Shown: piece by piece, positions 47,601 through 57,430 of the stretch
Numbering within the stretch: the stretch's first letter is position 1
Layout: the number at the start of each line of letters is the position of its first letter
DNA from: Monocercomonoides exilis
Lineage: Eukaryota > Preaxostyla > Oxymonadida > Polymastigidae
Direction: 5' to 3'
Length of the DNA stretch: 64,000 nt
Assembly: GCA_001643675.2 (NCBI GenBank)
Contig: LSRY02000012.1
Location: 1,242,501-1,306,500, forward strand
The notes under the pieces: generated by a model
What the model was told of the DNA's origin: nothing
What the model saw: the letters and a program-made list of their open reading frames with translations, nothing else
The model's database searches: none
Made by a program: the position numbers and the translations under genes

Positions 47601-48245
47601 GCTGATCCTATCCTCATTCACATGGTCAGAGGAACTGTTTCTATCTGGCAGGGTACTTTGCTTGTGATAGCGTTTGCCATCCCTCATTTAATTCTTGCAA
47701 TGATTGGCAGAAAAGAATGGGCGATGTATCGTTCATACAAGAACAAGGACGGAGAGACTGTTTATGCAGAAGTTGGCTGCTTCGGATGCTGCAGAAGCAA
47801 GAAGAGCAAGCCTACTGCTTCTTATTATGACCCCGAGAACGACACCACAAATCAATCTGCTCCTGCACAAAGAATTGAAAGTGTGCATGCAGTTCCATTG
47901 CCAACCAACCAGACAGTCAATTATGTGCACATGGACGACAAAGCAATGGAGCAGCCACCAGTCGTGGCGTATCGGACTATCCCTGGCATGCAGATGCTCT
48001 ATCCTCAGTCAAATGGAGCATACATCCAGATGCAAGTGCTCCCTCAGCCATTCATGCAGACTCCACAAAGCCAACCACTTCAACAGCTCCCCGCCGAGCA
48101 GCCATTGCACCCGTATCCACAGCTTCCCGAGCAAATTACTATTCAGCCCGTTGTTTATGCAGCACAGCCCCAGCTGCAACAGCCTGCAAACACTGGTGGA
48201 AATAATATTTCGGCCCCAGTTATTCCTCCACCACTTCAGTTGTAA
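44682..48245 (+). CDS. Prominin-like pentaspan membrane glycoprotein
   Basis: Seven exons: 44682-44733, 44780-44976, 45032-45243, 45293-45423, 45506-45726, 45873-46137, 46213-48245 (3111 nt, 1036 aa). The first introns are only 46-55 nt. Features in order: signal peptide, a short ectodomain, TM1 (about 88-110) and a Cys-rich cytosolic loop (CAKCCCC). TM2 follows (about 140-160), joined across an intron, then a large N-glycosylation-rich ectodomain, TM3 and TM4 (about 585-645), a second ectodomain and TM5 (about 830-857). The tail is Gln/Pro-rich. This is the topology of prominins (CD133), including the cysteine cluster after TM1. Those proteins bind cholesterol and shape plasma-membrane protrusions and cilia. 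Sequence identity to animal prominins looks low, so the call rests on topology and the Cys loop. The C-terminal tail contains repeated Pro/Gln motifs of unknown role. Confidence 0.75.
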
Positions 48246-48827
48246 AATGGAATTAGTGAAAAGATAAGCATTTTATATTCTTATGCTTTTTATTGTAATA
48301 TTCACGAACAATTTTTTTCCATAAGTTAAAATTTTTTTATGTTTATTCATTTTTTGAGCTTTATATTATATGGCAATTGCTATGTATTTTATTGGCTTTT
48401 GCATTTTGATTTTTATCTTTATTTTTTATTTTTTATTTTTTCATTTCTTTACTATTTTGTTTTAATCTTAGAGGCTTTTATTTGAGTGCGATTTTATTTT
48501 TTTAATTTGCGTTTATTGAGGCGATAAAATGTCTATTTGTACGGTATTTTTTATAAAATCTATTCTTCGATAATTTTCTGCTAAAAACTTGTTGATTGAG
48601 AATTGGATACGGGAGTGAAAAACGAAATTTTAAATATTTCGATAAAATGCATCTTTCAAAAACTAAAAAAATAAATATGTCCACTGCTTTCGAATTTATA
48701 GCATATAAACAAAATACTGTTTCGATTTCTTATTTATCTAAAAAGCTGATCATTTTTGATCTTAATTTACGTTTATGATTAATTTGCTGTTTTTCTGGCC
48801 AAATTGCGGGAAACATACTTGTATTAA
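48246..48827. other. AT-rich intergenic region
   Basis: About 580 bp with many T-rich runs between two tandem genes. No ORF or RNA gene is recognised. It presumably includes the promoter of the SET-domain gene. Confidence 0.5.
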
Positions 48828-51800
48828 ATGCAGACATCCCTCAAAAGTGATTGGGAAATTAGATTCAGAATTCTATCAAATTGGGGACATCCTTCAGAAG
48901 TTGGATTGAATGCAATTGAGTTTTTTGATTCTTTTCACAGACAGATTTGCATACATCCAAATATGATAAGCATCAGAGAAAGGACAAGCCATCGTCTATC
49001 GACTAGAAAGGTTGAAGACTCTTTGCATTCGCATGATTTACCTTCAAAAGTAATAACATTTTCCGAAGCTGCTTCAACATTGGGGATTCTTCTTTCCAGA
49101 GTTCCAAGTAACGCCATCAAAAAAGAAGCTTGGAAGGCTCCATATCATTGTTCATCTGGGATGATGCTCGAAATCATTGTACGAACGCCATCTCCTGAAA
49201 TTGGATTATTTCCTCAACCTTCGGAAATAAGACTTTGGAATTATAATGTTAATCATTCTGATAACAAACGAGGAGTTAAAAAAATGGAAATTTTGATGAA
49301 TGGAGGAAATGTCTGGTCTGGAGAATTGCAAAGAGGAATTGGCACTGATCATGCATTGCCAACAATAATAACGCTTTTCTCTGAGCATCATCATCAAGGA
49401 TCATCTCATTCGCTTAAAGATACAACGAACCTTTCTGATGCCAAAAGTGCTGATGCACACACATCATCTTATTTGCATTCTTTTAACGATCGAAGTTTAG
49501 GACATACTCATTCCACCCATTCTCATTCACAACAAAAACTTCAACCATCTTTCAGTCAGTCATCTTCTTCTCCACAACACCGACCTTCTTCATCTTCCAC
49601 ATCATCTATACCGCATCACAGCTCCTATCATTCTCATTCATCACAAACATCTCAATCATTACACACTCAATCTCCCTCCCAATTCATGTCAAATCATTCT
49701 CAAAGCTCAGCGACTCCTTATCCTTCTGCTCAATCAACACATCACCGCAACCATTCAGCTTCACTTTCGCCATCACCTTCACCCACACCCGCACCTGCAA
49801 TTTCGCGCTCGCATTCACATTCTAATTCGCGTTCGAGTCGTCTGTCACATCACCCTCCTTCCTCGTCATCTCCTTTACTCCCATCTCCTTCTATCTTGCC
49901 TCTTGTTTCTCTTTCACAAACGCCTCTTTCTCCGAAAAGTCTTTCTCTGTCGCCCGTTCGCACTCTTTCTTCTCCCTCGATGCGTCCTCAAATAACTCAG
50001 CTTTTCACTTCAAAGGAAGCACCAGCAGCTCCTTCATCGTCTGTTGTTCCTCATCTTTCACCAATCACACTGACTCGGCCAAAGCAGCACCCAACACACA
50101 CCGCACCTTCTGTTACCAAGCCATTGCCTGATTCTCGAGGCAGCATCGCCCTTCTTCCCGCTGTTTCTTCCGCAATCCGCCCTGTTCCGCAGGTTGTGCC
50201 TACTCCTGTTCGTTTGAATGTCCCTGTGCAACCTGCACCAGCACCATCGCTTAAGCCACATCAGTCACAAGCAACAAAAACAGACAGAGCGACAACAACC
50301 AATCCTGTTCTTCCCCTCAAGCTGAGTCCTCAGCCCAGCCATTCTCAGCCTCAAGCTTCCCGGCCTGCACTGAGCCAGCCTGCCACAGCAGCTGAGCTGC
50401 TTCTTCATCTGGCAAAGCAGCAGCCGGCTTTGCTTTCTGCAGCCTCTTTGCTTCCCTCTGCGGTTCTTCCGCAGCTGTCTGTGGCTGCCCCTCAGCTGGC
50501 TTCGATGCTTCTTGCCTCTTCTGCGCTATCTATGCAAAGCCAAAATGCACTTCAAACACATGCTATGCAACATCCTGCCTCTTCATCAGCAGCCAACCCG
50601 AATTATATGCAGCTGCTTATGCTGCTGCAAATGATGGCCAACAGCAAAAATGCACAGGAACTGAAGAAGATTGTGGAGGCGAATGAAGCTGAGGCAAGAA
50701 AGAGTGATAAGAAGAATTCGCAGAAAAAAAGCAAGCACAGAAAGGAAAAAGAGGCGAAATCTGAAGAAGAAGCTGCGAAAAGCTCGAAGAAGAGTTCAGA
50801 TTCGCAAAGGGATTCGGTTGACAAGCAAAAAGAAGCTAAAACTGAAGAGAAAAGTTCGAGGCACAAATTGAAATTGCACGTGAAGAAACACAAACATGAA
50901 GCAGAACGCAATCAAGATGAACTGGAAAAGACAATGAAAGAAGATGTTTCTGAGAAAAAAGTATCGCTTGATGATGATGTTTCAAAAGAAGAGAAAATTT
51001 CCGGTGAGCAAATGATCGAATCAAGCAATAAGAATACGAGTGAAGTTGAAGTGCCGGCCAAAAAAATGATGATAAAGATTCCTTTGAAGCAGAGTGGTGT
51101 TCCGCAGGTCAAAACTGAGCGTCATTCAAGCAAAAATGAACAAATGGAAAAAGATAAACAAAGAGAACTGTCAAAGAATGAAAAAAATGAGGAAGAAAAA
51201 GAGAAAAATGTTGAGGCAAAATTAGCAGCATTACCAGCATCTTCTGAAGAGAAGAGAGAGAAACGAAGTTTTGCGAATCAAAAGCTGAAAATTAAACTGA
51301 AAAAGAGAATTCGATTGGAAGAAGAAGGAGAAGGAGAAGGAGAGGAAAAAGAACAAGTTTTGAAGGACGAACCGAAATTGAAGGAGAAAGAAGAAGATAA
51401 TAAGGAAAGAGTTGAAGAAAGAAGCAAAAGAAAATCCAGCAAAAAGCGAAATGAAGAGGCAAAAATGAATAAAGAAGAAGGAGAAAGAGAGAAAGAGAAA
51501 GAAGAGAAAGAAGAGAAAGAAGAACAGAAAGAAGGAAGAGAAGTGGATGGGGAAAAGTTCGAAGAAGCAAAGCATTTTCTAAGAAGCAAAAAATCGACTG
51601 AAGAGAAGAAAAAGAAGCAAAAATCAACAACACATGAGAAAAGCACAAGAGGAAAACACACACAAAAGATAGAAATGGAAGAAGAAAAAGGAGGAGAAAA
51701 AGGAGAAAGAAAAGTCAATGATAACAATGTCTTTGAGGATGAATCTGAAGATGAAGAGAAAAGCGAGGAGACAAAGAGCAAAGAAGAGCACGATAGAGAA

Positions 51801-54800
51801 ATCAGTCTGAGAGCAGCGCTCTTCAAAGAATCACTGCGAAATGCAGAACTGGAGACAGATGAGTCGGAAAGGGAAAATGAAATTATTGGAAAAAGGCGAA
51901 TTGTTAGAGAAGAGAGTGAAAAAGGCAAAGATGAAGATGAAGATGAAGAAGCAGTTGTGAGAGCAGCATTGAGCAAACGAGAGGAAGACTTGTCTGTTGA
52001 AAGGAAGAAAGGAACATTCAAGTTGAAATTGAATCAAAATAGAGAGAAAGACAAAAGGAATATGAGCAAAGAAAAAGATGTTAAGAAAGAAGAAGAAGAA
52101 GCTGAGAAGGCAAAGGAAAGTGACAATGAATCAAGAAATATGAATGTGGAACAAGTAACAGCTGAACAATTATCTCCAAACGAAGATTCGCAGGTCGTTC
52201 AGACAAAAGCTGATAAAAAAGGAAAGGAAAGGACTAAAAAAGTGAAAAGGGGGAGAAGAGAATTGAGTGCACTGAATATTGGAGAAATGGAATCGGAGAG
52301 GCAGAAAGAAGAAGAAGAAGAGAAAGAGAAAGAAGAAGAGGAGGAGGAGGAGGAAGAGAAGGAAGAGGAGGAGAAAGACAACGATGAACTATCTGAGACA
52401 GATGAGGAAATTGAAAGGAAGAAAAATCAAATTGCAAAGTTGAAGGAAAAACTGAGGCGGATGCATTTTGATAGTAAAAAGAGGTTCAGTTTCAGGTCAA
52501 AAGATCATAATAAGTCGAAAGAGAAAGAGAAAGAGAAAGAGACGGAAACTGAGACTGAGAAAGAAAAGGAGAAAGGGAAAGGGAAAGAAAAGGAAAAAGA
52601 GAAAAGGAAGGGGGAAAAAGGCGAAAAAGGCAAATCACATAAAAAATCTAAAAGTGAAAAAGAGGAATCCGAACAAGGGCAAATCGCAGAGCTGGATGCA
52701 GAATATGAGGAAAAGGCAAAAGCAGAGGCAGAGTCTCTTCATCAGCAAGCATTGAAGATCAAAGGGATGCTGAGCAGCAAGACGAAGAAGCGAAGAGAAG
52801 AGGAGAAGAAGAAGAGAAGAAGAGGACACCCACAAATCTTCAAATCAGACCGCGTGTTGAGAGATAGCACTGTGAAAGAGCACAAAAATGAGGCAGAGGC
52901 AAAGAAAGAAGCTGGAAAGGGAATGAAAATGCGGAAGGTGCCGCGGGAGCTGCTGCAGATCACAACAGAGGAAGAGGGGAAAAGAAGTCTGGAGACGAAA
53001 CGGCAGTCAACAGAAAGAAGTGAACTGAGAAGGAAAGGAATTTTGCGCTTGAGACGGCCGGACAAAAAGGTTAGGGTGGTTAAAGAAGACGATACAGATG
53101 ACAACTCTTCGGAGAGCGGGAAGGAAGAAAATGAAAGTTCTGAGAAGGAGAAATCCAGTGGTGATTCTTCAGAAGGCTCAAAGACAGCTGGTGTGGAGTC
53201 AGAGGCTGAGCAAAGTGAAATTGAAAGCACTAACAAGGAAGAAGAAGAGGTAGAAGAAGAAGGCAACGAAGGCGAAGGCAACGAAGAGAATGAAGGGAAT
53301 GAAGGGAATGATGCTTCAAAGGAGAGTCCGAAGAAGTCCAAGAAGAAGCATGAGATTGAGCAGCGGTTTATCAAAGAGCTGTTTCAGTTGATGTCTGGCC
53401 AATCATTTGACGAGAGCATAGACGCCAGCAGGGCACAAGGTGAGGATGTTGAGAATGAAGAAGGGAAGACTAAAAGTGGGGTGAAGAAAGCAGATAAAAA
53501 GAAGCAGCGTTCAGATGAAAAGGGGAAGCACAAAAAGTCTGGGCATTCTACAAATGAGTCAGATAGAGGCAAAGAGGACAAGAAGAAAGAGAAAGAGAAG
53601 AAAGAGCTGAAGGAGCTGAAGGACATTGACCACTGGTTCTCACCCGAACACGAGCAGTTCTACTACAAAAGCGGCAACACGTTCCACAAACTGCGACTGC
53701 TGCGGCGGGAGATGCAGATGTCCAAAGCGAAGAAGCTGCTGAAGGAGCAGCAGAAGGCCAAAGCGAAGTCGTCGAGGAGAGAAGAAGACTCAGAGCAGGC
53801 GAAGAGAGAGATGGCAGCAAAGAAGCAGGAGAAGGAAGAGAAGCGGAGAGAGAAAAGACTGCAGGAGCTGAAGGAGAAGCAGAAAGAAGAAGAGCGCAGG
53901 CTGAATTTGAGGTTTTCGAGGAAGTTCTGGACACAGGAAAGAGACGCGATGTTGTCGTTGTTTGCGCTTTCAGACAGCGAGAGCAGCAGCGAGGAAGAAG
54001 AGAAGGCTCAAAAGGAGAAACCAAAAGTCAGCACAACAAGACGCAATATCTACAGAGAAGCAATGAAAAAGAAGAACGAGGCTGCGAAAGAAAAAGTCAA
54101 GCCGAAAACTGAAGAGAACGTAAATCCACAGCCGCTTATTGAAGATAACGATGCAAATGATCTGAAACACCAGAAAATGCGAATTATTATGGAAGCTGTG
54201 GAGAAAGGTTTCAACCCTTGTGAGTTCTTTCCGCACGACGAAGGGCTCAAAAAGTGGATGACGCAGCGGCAGAGGAGGAAGCACAGCCTCACCTCTGCCT
54301 CGCCTTCTCCGGCTGCTGGTGGCTCTCGTGCTGTTTCTTTGTCACCGGGTGTCAGGGCTTCTCGAAGCAATGGAATATCTCCTGCTTATTTGGCTGTGTC
54401 CGGTAATTCTCCATCTGTTATTAGGGCTGATGGCAAAGCAGCAGGTGAAAAGGAAAATCAGAGTGTCAGTCAATTGCTTATCAAAGCAGATGATGCTCTC
54501 ATTCTGGATTCTTTGCCTTTGCTTTCGAAGAATTCTCTTGAGTTTCCTGAGCAAAACGAAGAGCTGCTGAAGTTCTCCACACTCAACTTGACTGCAACAC
54601 CAAAGAATCCATCAGAGAGCCCAAATGAATCTTCTGAAAAGAATTGCATTTTATCTGAAAATGTCATGTCTTCCACCCCAAAACTTGCATCTTCAAGAAC
54701 AGATTCAGATGCAAATTCATATCCACTTTCGTTTTCCTCTCTATTGTTACGTCAGTCTTCATCAACAATTTCAACGGAGAGTCCTTTGAAAGGATTGTCT

Positions 54801-56945
54801 GTTTCACAGCAAGAGAATTCTGATGAAGGTCAATCAAATTCATCCTCAATGCAGAAGCCTTTGGCAGTTCGATGCTCTGCACTCGAAGGCAAAGAAGCGA
54901 GTGATTCAGTGTTCACCTCAAATTACACGCTTCCATGTTATTTCGACCCATCGCCTGTTGTTGAGGTGAAGCCACAGATTGAAGAAAGACTTCTGACACT
55001 TCTGACACGCGATGCATGCTTATCACAGACATATCCGAGGCCGACGATGATTGAGTATTTGGACCAAATCCCTTCCTCCATCAGCGAGAGAGACGACGAA
55101 AGCTGCGAGTCAGAAAGAGAGCTGAGTCTGTGCAGCTTTGACGACGAAGAAGTGCTCTCTGACGACTTCTCCTTTTTGAGTGAGTCAAATGCGTCGAGCG
55201 ATGCAATCAAAACTGATGCTGTGAATGGAATGCACAAGCTGTTTCCTGTCAGGCAAATGAAAGAGGAGTTTGACCGCGCCATTTGCTTGAGGCAAGGGCG
55301 GGACGATGATCGTCTGTCGCTGGGCCATCCGTTTGAGTCGCTGCCGTCTTTTAATGTCGAAAGAGATGGCTGGCTGACGCTGGGCGAATGGATCGAGGAG
55401 AAGAAGAGCGAGTCTGAAACACTCAGAGACATTCTCATCGGCTCGTTGGCAGACAGAGTGAAGTCAGTTTATGATTTGGCAGAGAAAGATGCGTTGCTGC
55501 GCTTTGGGTGGGAAGATAAGCCAAATGATGATGTTATTTCTGTGTTGTCAAACAGCAATTCATTCTGTCATTCCACAAAATCCATGGTAAAGGAAGATTC
55601 ATATGCGAATGGATTTGAAGGAGATGATAACAAATTGACATGTCATTGTGATGAAAGAATTAACTTTAAGGAAATCTATCTGACAGTTGAAGACGATAAG
55701 CCCGAATATAACATTAGCAAAGACAATGTTGAACTTTCTAGTTCTTCAAATGCACTGGAGCGTGTGATGGCAATGCGACGTTTGAAAAAGGATTCTGAGG
55801 TTAAAATTGAGTCATCAAATGAAGAAATTGAGAGCGAGCAATCAAAGAGCGAGGATTGTGAACAGGCAGATCAAGGCAGCACTTCAGACCTGGATGAGTT
55901 TCTCCGTTTGAGCTGTCAGAAGTGCCGGTTGTTCATCATTGACTCAACAAGAGCTGATGTGCTTCAGAGAGAAGTACAAAGGCGAGACAAAATGCAGAAA
56001 ATGTCTGTTTTCAACCCATCTATTCCTGATATCATTACACCCACTCAAGCACCATCAGACACTCCATCTCAGTTAAATTCCACTGAAAACAATTCTGTTC
56101 CCACTTCACGTTGTTGTTCTGCATTAGGCAAAGATGCGTTATCTCCCTCACGAATCCCGTTTGTCGTGCCTCCAACAGACTACGTGCTGTCATTTGCCTT
56201 CAAAACAACGCTGACACACCTCGAATGGCAGGCGCTACGTGTCATTTTGTCGCAGCAGGACAAGAACCTGTCGATGCAGCGCTCGGGAATCCACAGCCAC
56301 GGTCTGTTTGCGTGTGCCTTCATCCACCGCGGGGTGCCGATCATCGAGTACAGCGGCGCCAGAGTCAGTGTGGGTGTGGGCGGGCTGAGGGAGCGTGTCT
56401 ACGAGTGGGAGAGCGGGGCTGATGGCGGGTCTTATATCTTTGGTGTGGACGAGGAGGTGATGGTGGATGCGACGAAGGACGGGAACAAGGCGAGGTACAT
56501 CAACCACTCGTGCTCGCCAAACTGCTGGGCAGAAATCGTTGATGTGCAGCTGAATGACGAAGAAGAGACTGCAGGCGTGTTTGTGGAGAGAAACGAAAAC
56601 GAGGAAGGAGAGGATGGGCCTGCTGAAGATGAGTCAGACAGGAAACAGAGGCAGAAGCAGAATCTGCTGAAAGTGTCAAAGAACAAGGCCAAAGAGAAGC
56701 TGACGATGCTTCTTGAAGAGTCCGACCAGCAGCGCGAATACGAAAGAGAACTGCGGCGCCTGCGGGAGCATCGTTGGATGGGCGACCGAAAATACAAGTA
56801 TGTGAAAAAGATCATTTTGTATGCAAAAAGAGACATTCTTCCTGGTGAAGAGCTCACATACGATTACAAATTTCCGTTTGAACCAGATGAGAAGAAGGTT
56901 AAGTGTACTTGTGGTGCTCCGAATTGCTGCGGTTATCTGAATTAA
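48828..56945 (+). CDS. Giant SET-domain protein with N-terminal KATNIP-like domain
   Basis: Uninterrupted 2705-aa frame. Residues 1 to about 180 match the KATNIP (KIAA0556/DUF4457) pattern: ILSNWGHPSEVGLNAIEFFD at the start, APYHCSSGMMLEI, then IRLWNYNVNHSDNKRGVKKM and a GELQRGIG-like end. In KATNIP this domain occurs in a katanin- and cilium-associated protein. A Ser/His/Pro/Gln-rich region follows (about 190-600), then ~1000 residues of Lys/Glu-rich sequence. The C-terminus (about 2460-2705) is a SET domain of the SET1/MLL type: GIHSHGLFA, YINHSCSPNCWAEI near 2558, GEELTYDYKFPF near 2674, and a post-SET CTCGAPNCCGYLN with its zinc cysteines. These proteins methylate histone H3 Lys4. An insertion of about 100 residues sits between the NHSCxPNC strand and the IILYAKRDI strand, inside the fold. 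The catalytic Asn-His and Tyr are kept. No bromodomain, PHD finger or RNA-recognition motif is seen. Confidence 0.9.
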   Translation: MQTSLKSDWEIRFRILSNWGHPSEVGLNAIEFFDSFHRQICIHPNMISIRERTSHRLSTRKVEDSLHSHDLPSKVITFSEAASTLGILLSRVPSNAIKKEAWKAPYHCSSGMMLEIIVRTPSPEIGLFPQPSEIRLWNYNVNHSDNKRGVKKMEILMNGGNVWSGELQRGIGTDHALPTIITLFSEHHHQGSSHSLKDTTNLSDAKSADAHTSSYLHSFNDRSLGHTHSTHSHSQQKLQPSFSQSSSSPQHRPSSSSTSSIPHHSSYHSHSSQTSQSLHTQSPSQFMSNHSQSSATPYPSAQSTHHRNHSASLSPSPSPTPAPAISRSHSHSNSRSSRLSHHPPSSSSPLLPSPSILPLVSLSQTPLSPKSLSLSPVRTLSSPSMRPQITQLFTSKEAPAAPSSSVVPHLSPITLTRPKQHPTHTAPSVTKPLPDSRGSIALLPAVSSAIRPVPQVVPTPVRLNVPVQPAPAPSLKPHQSQATKTDRATTTNPVLPLKLSPQPSHSQPQASRPALSQPATAAELLLHLAKQQPALLSAASLLPSAVLPQLSVAAPQLASMLLASSALSMQSQNALQTHAMQHPASSSAANPNYMQLLMLLQMMANSKNAQELKKIVEANEAEARKSDKKNSQKKSKHRKEKEAKSEEEAAKSSKKSSDSQRDSVDKQKEAKTEEKSSRHKLKLHVKKHKHEAERNQDELEKTMKEDVSEKKVSLDDDVSKEEKISGEQMIESSNKNTSEVEVPAKKMMIKIPLKQSGVPQVKTERHSSKNEQMEKDKQRELSKNEKNEEEKEKNVEAKLAALPASSEEKREKRSFANQKLKIKLKKRIRLEEEGEGEGEEKEQVLKDEPKLKEKEEDNKERVEERSKRKSSKKRNEEAKMNKEEGEREKEKEEKEEKEEQKEGREVDGEKFEEAKHFLRSKKSTEEKKKKQKSTTHEKSTRGKHTQKIEMEEEKGGEKGERKVNDNNVFEDESEDEEKSEETKSKEEHDREISLRAALFKESLRNAELETDESERENEIIGKRRIVREESEKGKDEDEDEEAVVRAALSKREEDLSVERKKGTFKLKLNQNREKDKRNMSKEKDVKKEEEEAEKAKESDNESRNMNVEQVTAEQLSPNEDSQVVQTKADKKGKERTKKVKRGRRELSALNIGEMESERQKEEEEEKEKEEEEEEEEEKEEEEKDNDELSETDEEIERKKNQIAKLKEKLRRMHFDSKKRFSFRSKDHNKSKEKEKEKETETETEKEKEKGKGKEKEKEKRKGEKGEKGKSHKKSKSEKEESEQGQIAELDAEYEEKAKAEAESLHQQALKIKGMLSSKTKKRREEEKKKRRRGHPQIFKSDRVLRDSTVKEHKNEAEAKKEAGKGMKMRKVPRELLQITTEEEGKRSLETKRQSTERSELRRKGILRLRRPDKKVRVVKEDDTDDNSSESGKEENESSEKEKSSGDSSEGSKTAGVESEAEQSEIESTNKEEEEVEEEGNEGEGNEENEGNEGNDASKESPKKSKKKHEIEQRFIKELFQLMSGQSFDESIDASRAQGEDVENEEGKTKSGVKKADKKKQRSDEKGKHKKSGHSTNESDRGKEDKKKEKEKKELKELKDIDHWFSPEHEQFYYKSGNTFHKLRLLRREMQMSKAKKLLKEQQKAKAKSSRREEDSEQAKREMAAKKQEKEEKRREKRLQELKEKQKEEERRLNLRFSRKFWTQERDAMLSLFALSDSESSSEEEEKAQKEKPKVSTTRRNIYREAMKKKNEAAKEKVKPKTEENVNPQPLIEDNDANDLKHQKMRIIMEAVEKGFNPCEFFPHDEGLKKWMTQRQRRKHSLTSASPSPAAGGSRAVSLSPGVRASRSNGISPAYLAVSGNSPSVIRADGKAAGEKENQSVSQLLIKADDALILDSLPLLSKNSLEFPEQNEELLKFSTLNLTATPKNPSESPNESSEKNCILSENVMSSTPKLASSRTDSDANSYPLSFSSLLLRQSSSTISTESPLKGLSVSQQENSDEGQSNSSSMQKPLAVRCSALEGKEASDSVFTSNYTLPCYFDPSPVVEVKPQIEERLLTLLTRDACLSQTYPRPTMIEYLDQIPSSISERDDESCESERELSLCSFDDEEVLSDDFSFLSESNASSDAIKTDAVNGMHKLFPVRQMKEEFDRAICLRQGRDDDRLSLGHPFESLPSFNVERDGWLTLGEWIEEKKSESETLRDILIGSLADRVKSVYDLAEKDALLRFGWEDKPNDDVISVLSNSNSFCHSTKSMVKEDSYANGFEGDDNKLTCHCDERINFKEIYLTVEDDKPEYNISKDNVELSSSSNALERVMAMRRLKKDSEVKIESSNEEIESEQSKSEDCEQADQGSTSDLDEFLRLSCQKCRLFIIDSTRADVLQREVQRRDKMQKMSVFNPSIPDIITPTQAPSDTPSQLNSTENNSVPTSRCCSALGKDALSPSRIPFVVPPTDYVLSFAFKTTLTHLEWQALRVILSQQDKNLSMQRSGIHSHGLFACAFIHRGVPIIEYSGARVSVGVGGLRERVYEWESGADGGSYIFGVDEEVMVDATKDGNKARYINHSCSPNCWAEIVDVQLNDEEETAGVFVERNENEEGEDGPAEDESDRKQRQKQNLLKVSKNKAKEKLTMLLEESDQQREYERELRRLREHRWMGDRKYKYVKKIILYAKRDILPGEELTYDYKFPFEPDEKKVKCTCGAPNCCGYLN

Positions 56946-57430
56946 GAAACCAAAGAGCGTTATCTTATATTCAATGGTATTTCTATTGATATTGAAAAAC
57001 TTTTCTTTTCCTTTATTCTTTTTTATTTTTAATTTTATTTTTAATTTTATTTGTTGATTCAACATCCCACAAATAATATGTTTATCTTTTCACTGATGTT
57101 TTTATTTTGTTCTTCATCACTTGATGTTGAAGTCTTAATAATTCTTTTTTTATACAAATAGAATTATGCAAATGTTGTTAGTTTTTTCCAATTGCGTTTC
57201 ATTCAGTTAGTTTTTCTTTATTAGATAATGAAAGATTATTTTGAATTCCTTTTTTATCCATTTAGTCAAACATATTGAGATCTCTTTAAAAGAAAAGATT
57301 CAAATGGAATTTTTTTTAAAGTGCAAATTTTTAAACATTATTAATAAATTCGAAGTGAATTATAGACAACAGATTTGAACTGATGGAATTAAACGTAATT
57401 AATAAGATCTGTCCTTTAATATTGTGATGA
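56946..57430. other. AT-rich intergenic region
   Basis: About 485 bp, very AT-rich, between tandem plus-strand genes. Nothing recognisable beyond homopolymer runs. Confidence 0.5.
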
